Shown in pieces: positions 45,238-54,535 of a stretch of DNA of 64,000 nt (position 1 is its first letter; each line of letters begins with the position of its first letter). Both the position numbers and the translations under genes were made by a program. Source of the DNA: Euptelea pleiosperma (Eukaryota > Streptophyta > Magnoliopsida > Ranunculales > Eupteleaceae). The notes beneath the pieces are model-generated. The model was not told the origin of the DNA. It saw nothing but the letters and a program-made list of their open reading frames with translations, and searched no databases. The DNA is taken from contig CM068545.1 of NCBI GenBank assembly GCA_035048495.1, positions 42,712,450-42,776,449 of the forward strand, given 5' to 3'.

Positions 45238-47504
45238 TGAAAGTAGGATTTTTCCGCGTCGTTGGTTACAGAAACCCTAACTTCAACATATTTGTAATTT
45301 TTATCCGAATATCCTGCAAAATTGATAGATTTGTATAGGGATTCGTGTCGGATGTCGATCCGCACTCGGGATTAGTCGGATTAGCGCGAATAAGAACAAA
45401 AACTGACGGACCATCATAAGAAATAATAGATAAAAACAAACTTCATCATTCATTAATCAAAATGTCCTTACAATATTTGAATTAGCAACAGTCAAAGCTA
45501 GACTAAAAAAAAAAAACATTCTAGAGAGAGAAAAATATAAGGAGAATAGGTAGAGAGAGAAAATGAGAGAGGAGGCATTTTAGAGAGAGAAAATGGAAGG
45601 TATAGAGAGAGAACGAGAATATGCTAAAGACTAGAGAGAGAAAATAATGTAGAGAGAGAGAGGGGAACTAGGAAATAGAGAGAGAAAATGAAAAGAAGAG
45701 AACTAGATGAAAAACCTAGTGAGAGAAGAAGTTACCTTGACCTACCAAGTGGATGACGGTGAAGATGTACGCTTGATGCTTGCCTGAAGAATGCCAACTG
45801 TGAGCGAGTGATATGCTGCCCCGTGCTTTGGGCCATGGAAAGGCAATGATGGATCAGGGTTGGTTTGCACGTGAAGATTGAATAGAAGAACCAGAAATGG
45901 TTGATCCGTGAAGAGCACGGACTCATTGAGTTGCACATCTGTGGAGGAACACTAAGAGAGTGTTGCTGCCCACAGTGATGATGGAGGAGAAGGGCATTTG
46001 CATGTTGGCTTGGAGAAGGTAGGGTCTGCAACGAAGCAGCCACTGCCTCTTGGAAGAGCCGTGAAGATGGTAGATTCGGCCAGTGGAGTTGTTGCAAGCT
46101 GCAACTGTGATGCAACAAAGAGGGTGGCGCGAATCGTGGTTGGATGAGATGCTACAAATGGGCAACGTGGTGGATCTGTAGGTGCTCGTGTAGCCTACTC
46201 AAAAACGAACCCAGAAACCAAAACAAAAAGAAAACAAAGAAGAGAGAAAAGGTGAGGGAAAGAGGATTGCGTAGAAGAGAGATTACCGTTGGAGATGGTG
46301 GCGATGAGAACCAGCAATGATGCTGGTTGCTGCAAGGAGGAAGAAGACGGTGGTTGCAGTGGCAAAGGTGCGGCGGGGTTGCTGTTCGCAGGCGGAGGTG
46401 CACCAAGGCGTTGATGCAGTGGGCGGCGGTGGTTTTTCGGTGGTAGCGTGTTGCTGTTTGCAACACCAGAATAGTGTGGGCAGCAGCAAGATAGAGAAGA
46501 AGAAGAAGAAGAAGAAAAAGAAGAAGAAGAAGAAGAAGAAGAAGAAGAAGGCGGCCGGAGAAGATGGTGGAGGCGGAGAGGTGCGCTGGCGACCGGAGTT
46601 GCAGCCTGCAACTCCGGTGAGGACGTGAAAACGAAAATAAAAATAAAAAAAAATGAGAAGAAGAAAAAGAAGAAGAAGAAGAAGAAGAAGAAGAAGAAGA
46701 AGAAGAAGAAGAAGAAGAAGGAGGAGGAGGAGGAAGAGGACCAGATGGCCGGAGTTGCTGCCTGCAACTCCGGCGAAGATGGAGGAGGAAGAAGAAGAAG
46801 AAGAAGAAGAAAAGAAAAAGAAACAGCCACCGGTGGAGGGAGAACGTGGGGGGATTGAAAGGGGGGAAGAGAGGAAAAGATAGGAGGGGGATTAGGTCAG
46901 TAGATTCGAGGACCGAGAGATGAAGAGAGAGAGAGAATAAGGAGAGATGAGAGAGAAAGTATCAGAAAATAGAGAGAAAAGCACTGGCGGAGGGTCTGGA
47001 ACCCTGGTCTTCACTGTGACCATCCTCACGCTTCTCCAGTAGAGTCGACCATCATTCTTTGCTGACTCATGTGGCTTTAAACGCTTTGGTCCGTCTCTTG
47101 GTCATTGGCTCTCCTACTCTCTTCGTTCTTTGGGCCGGCTTTTTGGTCCTCTTATTCAGCCCATATTTGGCCCATATCTTCTAGTCATAGCATGTGGGCT
47201 CTTTAAGCTTTGATAATGGACTTTCCTGATCGATGTGGGCTTGCAAGTCTCGAGAATTGTCCCATTGGGGTTTCCTGCGATAGAAGAAGCGCGTAATGAG
47301 ACTCTATCAGAATGACTTCATGTCTAGACTTTCGAAAATGTGTTTAATGCATGCAAATATACCATTTCATCCAGAAAAGTGTGTTCTACGCAACAAAAGA
47401 GACTCTTACGTAGAAAAGTAGATAAATAGAGTATTTTAACATGGGAGAATGCAATAACGCTAACAGGATAATTGCTTAAAATAAGCACTTTTGAGCGAAT
47501 ATCA
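45238..47504 (-). mobile_element. Athila solo LTR, antisense, in Copia copy 2
   Basis: The + strand runs from TGAAAGTAGG (45238) to GAATATCA (47504). Perfect CAAGG duplications lie at 45233-45237 and 47505-47509, and copy 1 supplies the related empty site (at about 25870-25880). No internal sequence remains. Compared with the other antisense solo LTR, about 430 bp are missing at about 46893, including the TATA-side palindrome. Two GGAGTTGC hairpins flank a GAA tract. Confidence 0.92.
46647..46724. repeat. GAA microsatellite in the solo LTR
   Basis: A nearly pure (GAA)n run between two LTR hairpins. Comparable runs are at 46494-46553, 46789-46811, 51237-51283 and 63391-63471, and as CTT in the sense LTRs at 31199 and 43226. 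Long Lys/Glu/Arg or Phe/Leu frames over these runs are artefacts of the repeat. Confidence 0.9.
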
Positions 47505-47716
47505 CAAGGTTAAACCGAATTAGTATATGTGATTGTGATTATGATGAAGGCGCTCATGGGATGTGAAGCATGAAGTACAAGAAGGTGTGGATGCAATGAT
47601 AGTAGCTTAAGTGATTCGAGTGGATGTTGTGGTATTGTTGTTGCTTGGTAACTTCTGTACATAGTTAACTTCTCATTGAGATCGTGATGAAGGTGCTCAT
47701 TAAAATTGTATGTATT

Positions 47717-48105
47717 CGGGCTCAGGGGACACCCATTTTTTACCACCATTTTGACACCCATTTTGGCGTACCCACATAGAAGATGAATCAATGGCTGATT
47801 TTTGGTGGGGATGATCTCCTCACCATATAGATCACCCCAACAGAAAATCATTTCATTCTAAAATCTCTAACCCCATCAAATGTGGTTTTAAAGTTACACG
47901 GTAAAAATTGACTGTCCATAATTCTTCAGCTTCTAAACTAGTCTATGAATATCAGAATGATTTGAATTTTTGTGAGGATGATCTCCTGACCATGGAGATC
48001 TTCCTCACCAAAAATGGGCCATTGATTCAGCTTCTATGTGGGTACGCCAAAATGGGTGTCGAAAATGGGGGTAAAAAATGGTTGTCCCCCAAGCCCGGGC
48101 CTTAT
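47717..48105. mobile_element. Foldback MITE with GGGCT...AGCCC ends
   Basis: Absent from Copia copy 1 at the matching point (about 26080), so its insertion is directly visible. The arms of about 115 bp pair: CGGGCTCAGGGGACACCC with GGTTGTCCCCCAAGCCCGGG, then 'CATTTTGGCGTACCCACATAGAAG' with its reverse complement, then 'GATGATCTCCTCACCAT' with a related block. No ORF. The target duplication is unclear (TATT/TTATT-like). Mutator-like by arm length; this is inference. Confidence 0.8.
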
Positions 48106-48358
48106 TTAAATTCTACGTCTTAATCTTTTTAGATTAAACTAAACGAACCGGTGTTAAATATATCTTGATATATTTAATCTAATTCGGTTAGGTTAATCAC
48201 TCTAACTTAAATCAATCAGTTAGGATTGTTTGCATGCGATTTAGATTCTTGGACAATGACCATAGTTATTAGGTTAATTGAATTAATTGGTTAAATTTTT
48301 AAATATACCAATTCACTCCCCATCTAGGTATTGCATATCTACGGATATCGAAATTTCA

Positions 48359-48508
48359 ATTTGTATAAGAGCATTGGTGCACTTTGTAAAGTTTTACAAC
48401 TCGGTGTGATCCTACTCATTATTCTGATCTGTGGAGATGCAGAAAAGGGTGGAAATACCTCTAATCCATCCATGTTCGATGGTGATGAGTACATCTTTTG
48501 GAAGGCTG
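48359..48508 (+). pseudogene. Copia primer site and gag start, copy 2
   Basis: A mutated primer site (GTATAAGAGC) is followed by a leader and a gag start reading 'TSNPSMFDGDEYIFWKAE', which matches the conserved N-terminus of plant Copia gag (xFDGxxYxxWK). It breaks off where an antisense Gypsy LTR end starts, at the same point as copy 1. Confidence 0.7.
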
Positions 48509-49200
48509 AAAGTAGGGTTTTTTCGTCGTTGAGAGAATAACCCTAAATTTGAACTTGCATAGCGGTAGGTCGAATATGTATCCACATTCGAGGTTAGGTA
48601 TTAGCGCAAATAAATGATTCATAACAATGAAAAATGCTAGAGATTTGTGGTGAGATGAGTGAGATGAAGATCACGATTAAAATATGCATTTTTCTTGATA
48701 TTAAACTAGAAGAAACCAATTGCATAAATGAAAGACAAAGTAGCCCAAATTTGTATAAAGTCAAATTCATTAACTAAAACAAGTCACTTACAAAGCCTTA
48801 AATTGAAACTTGCAAATTAAAACAAACAAACTAAAAGTTGAGTTTTTCCTAGTCGTTGTCACGGGAATCCTTCGATCAACAATATTTGTAATTATTTGGT
48901 TTAACCTATAAAAGTTGAGACTTGTACAGTGGTATGTGTCGGATGTCGATACGCACTCGAGAGAGTTAGTACAAAAAATGGAACTAAGATTAACAAAAAT
49001 AATATACAATTAAGAATGGTGAAGAGATGAGAAGGGCGAGTCGATTTTAAACAACGTTTTAGGAGATCAAGAACACTAAATTATCAAAATCAACTTGCAT
49101 TAAACTCAAACAAAGTCTTACATGAAATGAAATGACTAATAAAGAAAGCAATTAAATTTATTCTAGAAAGCAATGTGAAGAGAAGGGGGTTATAGAGAAG
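48509..49200 (-). mobile_element. Two nested antisense Athila-like LTR ends, copy 2
   Basis: Homologous throughout to 26465-27150, with the same two LTR termini (about 48509 and 48838) in the same order. Homology fades in the GAGAGA-rich part near 49190, where this copy passes into the deleted Athila derivative and copy 1 passes into a chromovirus LTR at 27179. Confidence 0.7.
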
Positions 49201-49971
49201 AAGGGGTAGAGAAGGTCTTTGAGAGAGAAACACCCTATGATCTTTGGAGCAAAGCGCTACCGATCAAGAATGGGATCATCCAAGAAATCAACACAACCCT
49301 AATTTCTCCTTCGGGAAAATGCTTGTCCATTCGCTTGACAAATTCGATTAGTATAGGACTTACTTAAGATGGCCAAGTGTCGTACATCTGTCTAGGCTAC
49401 GGATTATCTTGCCATTGACTTGAGTTAGTACTAAAATGATTAGCTTTGAAGAAATAGCCTGTGATAACCCAAGAGTGCAATCAGTCCGGCAGATTCTTAA
49501 AAGAATAAATCAGTGGTTCCGCCCACTACCATAATCGGATTCCCAACCATCTAACAAGATAAAATCTAAGAAAATTATTATTTTTCCTATGTGCATCATT
49601 TAGGATCACTACTCCAGTGTCTCCTTGCAACCTAGTCTGAGGCTTATTTATATGGGTTCAACTGCCACATTGTTTGACTTGATCTGAGAGTCTTTCAATC
49701 ATCAACACCCTTCCCTTACCATAGGTCTCTTACTGATGAGAGACCAGGTAGACGGATCTCATCGATCCAATCTCTGACGACTGATCATTTCAGTTTCACT
49801 GCATTTTATGCTGTATAGGGGTGCTTACTGTCAACCCAACTGGAGTTTGCTCCACCAAATCCATCCCCGATACACATTATGTCTTCGGCTCTGCTAACCA
49901 TGGTCAGAGAATCCCTTTGCTAGGTCTCTTACTAATGAGAGACCCACTACTGATCTCCCATACCCGCTCCT

Positions 49972-52471
49972 TGAAACTAGGATTTTTCCGCGTCGTTGGT
50001 TACGGAAACCCTTCGATCAACAAGATTTGTAATATTATCCGATTATCCTATAAAATTCAAAGATTCTGTATAGGGATTCGTGTCAGATGTCGATCCGCAC
50101 TCGGGATTAGTCGGATTAGCGTGAATAATGAACATAAAATGATGAAAAATTAGCAGAGAATGTAACTCAATCATACTTAAATAATCTTTATTTAACTGAA
50201 TTTGTCTCTTACAATGCAAATCAGATAAAATTAATTAAACTAGAAAGCATTAAGAGAGATTAGGGTAGAGAGAGAGTGTGAGTGGAGATGTATTTTAGAG
50301 AGAGAAAATGGAAGGTTAGAGAGAGAAAGAGACTAAGGTAGATAAAAAATATCCTAGAAAGAAAATTCACCGTTTGATCTCACCTTCGGATGGAGAGCAA
50401 TGGAAGATTTGCTAGCAACATGGCAGCAAGGAGTGGTGGCTTGAGAGCGACGAAGCACACAACACCCATGAAGGTATCAGCAGCTTATGGATAAGGCGGT
50501 GGTGAGGAGCTCGTCCGAGCAGTGTTGCTGTGATGAACTAGGCTAGATGTTTGCTGGTCTACTCGTTTCACCCAGCAAGAGGAGATGCTTGCAGGTCTAC
50601 AAATTGAAGACGGCTTGATTGCATGGCCAAGATGTAGGCGGTGATACGTGTAGCATGAAGACGCAAAGGAACAGTCCAGCTAAGTGGTGGAGGCGCCGAT
50701 GGATCTGTTCATGAGGAGGGATGCTGGATCGCCGAGAGGAACATGGATGGCTGGAGTGCAGCGATCGTGAGATGCAGCACCGTTGGAGAAGACGAGGAGC
50801 AAGAGGTCGTGCGATGAGAGGCAGCACCGTGCGTTGATGGTTGTGGCGTGATTGAAGTTGAAGGAATCCAGTGATGGATGGCTTGCTGGGTTTGAGATGA
50901 TAGATGGAGAAGATGGGGGGCGTGGACAATGGAGCATAGCGTTGCAAGATAGCAACTCGTTGGGGTGGCACACCAGCAGCAAAAAAAATGGTATTGGTTT
51001 CTTGCTGGTTTAGGCGGTATGGAGGTTTGTTGATTGAGATGCAGCGGTCTCGAGAGAAGGAATGAGGAGAAGGAGATGGGGAGACGGAAGGGTAGAAGGA
51101 GGGTGCAGCGGTGAAGACGTGGTGCTGCAAGAGGCACTGATGCGATGGCGACCGGAGTTGCAGCCTGCAACTCCGGCGAGGGCATGAAGAGGAACAAGAA
51201 AAGGAAAAAAAAAAAACAAGAAGAAGAAGACAGAGGAGAGAAGAAGAAGAAGAAGAAGAAGAAGAAGAAGAAGAAGAAGAAGGAGGAAGAGGAGGAGAAC
51301 CAGATGGCCGGAGTTGCTGCCTGCAACTCCGGCGAAGATGGAGGAGGAAGAAGAAGAAGAAAAGAAGAAAAAAGAAGAAAGGGAAGGAAGAAAAGAAGGA
51401 GAACCTCCGGGATTGATAGGGGGAGATGGGGAAAAAGATTAAAGGGGGATTAGGGTTTCAAAGAACCCTTCTCCTTCCCCTTTTAAAGCTCCCTAGTTTC
51501 CATTAATGGAAATTAGGGAATTTTTGAAATAAATTTTTTTTTTTTTTTAAGTAAAACACTACTTTTCTTTGGGGAATGTCCCCATTTAGTGGACCCCCCA
51601 TTTTTTAAAATTTAATTAAAATTATTTGGAAATTCACGGGGTCTACTAACTGGTCGGACATCGGGTCGTTGATGATGGGCCCGGCTACTGGCCCACATGG
51701 ATTGATGATGTCTATCGTATCACAAGATGATGTGACAGACAGTCTGATGGCGATCGGATGGATGGTGACTTGATTGGGACCCAGATTGGTAGATCGACGG
51801 ATCTAGAGAGATCCAATGGAAGATCCAACGGTCCGAAAGCTAATGGAAATGAGACAAAGCCAATGGGCCGGAGTTCTGGGGTTAAGTCAGTAGATTCGAG
51901 GACCGAGAGATGAAGAGAGAGAGAATAAGGAGAGATGAGAGAGAAAATATCAGAAAAAGTATTGGCAGAGGGTTTGGAACCCTGGTCTTCACTGTGACCA
52001 TCCTCATGCTTCTCCAGTAGAGTAGACTATCATTCCTTGCTGACTCATGTGGCTTTAAACGCTTTGGTCCATCTTTTGGTCATTGGCTCTCCTGCTCTCT
52101 TCGTTCTTTGGGCCGGCTTTTTGGTCCTCTTATTCAGCCTATATCTTCTAGTCATAGCATGTGGGCTTTTTAAGCTTTGATAATGGGCTTTCTTGATCGA
52201 TGTGGGCTCGCAAGTCTCGAGAATTATCCCATCGGGGTTTCCTGCGACAGAAGAAGCGCGTAATGAGATTTTGTCAGAACGACTCAATGTCTAGACTTCC
52301 GAAAATGTGTTTAATGCATGCAAATATACCATTTCGTCTAGAAAAGTGTGTTCTACGCAACGAAAGAGACTCTTACGTAGAAAAGTAGATAAATAGAGCA
52401 TTTTAACGTAGGAGAATGCAATAACGCTAAAAGGATAATTGCTTAAAATAAGCACTTTTGAGCGAATATCA
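49972..52471 (-). mobile_element. Athila solo LTR, antisense, 2.5 kb
   Basis: TGAAACTAGG (49972) to GAATATCA (52471), flanked by CTCCT at 49967-49971 and 52472-52476. No internal region. It keeps the TATA-side palindrome (about 51492-51519), two hairpins (51151-51177 and 51307-51333) around a GAA tract, and the 'GATCCGCACTCGG' terminal block. It inserted into the gag-pol-less Athila derivative. Confidence 0.92.
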
Positions 52472-52972
52472 CTCCTCTTTATGAGTTTGCGGCTCTGCTA
52501 ACCACGGCCAGAGAACCCTCTCAGTCTTTACTGAGAAAAAACCTACCCGTACTACTGCTGGGTTGGGTTAGCTCGATTGGAATCATCGTACTTCAACTAA
52601 TGAGCTGGATGACTGATGACTCACTCAGTCTCCCTGTGCTTCAACTTAGTTGGGGGTGCTTATCACCCCCGTTGTGTCTGGCTGAAGACGTAACACTTAG
52701 CGCTTTCGGAAAAGCAATTCCGATTTCCTAGTTACATGAGTCGCATGCATCTTTTATTGTTATATCTATCTGTCCTACAGGTACAATCACTGTAGCAAAT
52801 CATCTGGTACCAGACAGAATTCATTTCATGCCCCATTGGTAACACCCTCCCTAGACCCTTGCATCATTATCATTATTTCATCTTTTTATGTCCCGGTCAT
52901 GAGCACCAAGGATAGTGCTATATTTTGGTTGGGGGTGGGTATTTACCAAAACTCATGTATTCCTTTTGATAA

Positions 52973-52998
52973 ATATATATATATATATATATATATAG
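52973..52998. repeat. TA microsatellite
   Basis: A (TA)n run of about 13 units in the 3' non-coding region of the deleted Athila derivative, at the place of the long A-run in the intact element (40396-40424). Confidence 0.9.
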
Positions 52999-54535
52999 TA
53001 CAAAAAAAATCTTGTTTTGAGTGATTTCTGATGTTTTTCAAAGTTTTCTAGAATTTCAAAAATGTGTCAAATACCCTTACTTGGATTAGCTGAAAATCTC
53101 CGCTAAGTTTTTTTCTAAAGGATGACATTTTCTAAAAGTGTTACCTGTTATCTTTGAGTTCAATTCAAGTCAAGCTACATTGATGTCGGACACTTAGAAA
53201 AACTCAGATTCGGCACAATTGTACACTATCAACATCAGAATCATCTTAAGTTTAGAAACTCTAGAGATCCTATGAAAATAATTGTGGAGACCTAACCCAG
53301 TAAGCTTTCGAGCCTTTAATCATTTCAGAGGGTTATACAACAAATCTGAGTCACTAGACGACTTACTATTCTTCTTGCCCGCAATATTCGTTGAGAGATC
53401 TCATTACCCTTTTATTTGATCATGGAACTCGGAACGACATCAAAATTGGATTACTACGACAGAACCTTCTCTGTATCCAGTCAAGACAGTATACATGAGA
53501 GTGCAAACCCTAGAAAATGACTTAGGCCATCTTTCTGAATCGTTCAGCCTTTTAACTCACCTGAATTATACTTCACTAGAAACCCTTTGTACCTTTCTTA
53601 AAAGCCTTTTTCTTGTTAAGCCCATTAACCAAAAACCCAGTCTAGCTATGAAATATGACTAGCTACCCTTCTTTTGAGATGGATAAAAGAATAAATGATA
53701 TGGGTGTACCATGAAAAGAAAAGTAAAAAAAAAAAATCAAAAGAAAAAGAAAGTGGTTCAAGCTGAAAATAAAATATGGAAAGAAAGTATGAAAAAGAGC
53801 TGAAAAAAAAATATTAAACAGTCTCAGAAATATCAAGAAAACGAGAAAAATATGAAAGAAGAAAAATGAAAAGAAATGGTGCCACACCGCAGAAAAAATA
53901 CAAGAAAATGGAGATATCCTCTCATGATCTTTGAAATCCTGTATCCCTTATTTTTCTACACCTGACCTAAGCCTCATTACAACCCAGGAAAGTCCTACTT
54001 GATTCTAGGATAGCACGATCATAAAATGTGGAAATTAGAGAAAGAGAAGCAATAGAGTTTGATCTGACGTTCATGAGTGAAATGATATTCCAATATGAGA
54101 TCTTCTATTTCTAAAAACGTCCTTCCTTCAAATAATGCATATGTGAGATATTTGCTTTTATATATCATAACATCTCCTCACATATAACTTGAGAGAAAAA
54201 GAAATAAACCGCTGACGAGATTTGAGGTCAAGGCATACAGACTTATAGGTGATTTGGAAATCTTTATTGTCAGATAGATGAGAATGTTGAGCACACACAC
54301 ACGCAGAGTCTGGCTAATTCTAGGTCCTGATTATCACTCTGTAGTCCCACTAGAACCTACCAACTCTTTGCTAGCTTGTAACTATTTTTGCATCCATTCG
54401 ATGATTTGATGAACGGTGTTTTCCCTGAGCTAATATGAAAAAGTGTGCAGCATGTGCAGAGCCTTTTTAAGCTCATTTATTTCACACTAATTGCCAAGGA
54501 TTGGCAATATGCTGGTTGGGGGTTGTGATATTGGC

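Larger units (their letters stand above)
29774..48358 (+). mobile_element. Copia LTR, copy 2, split by later insertions
   Basis: The pieces 29774-29937, 44607-45232 and 47510-48358 (minus a MITE at 47717-48105) realign to copy 1 (25091-26345) with no large gaps. The breaks coincide exactly with the target duplications of the Athila element (GATGG) and of the solo LTR (CAAGG). The reconstructed LTR ends ...AATTTCA at 48358 and is followed by a mutated primer site (GTATAAGAGC). Confidence 0.8.

Noticed and set aside
46195..46883. Long poly-Phe, poly-Lys and poly-Arg frames
   Set aside because: These are translations of GAA/CTT microsatellite in a solo LTR. The same applies near 51145-51453 and 63245-63636.
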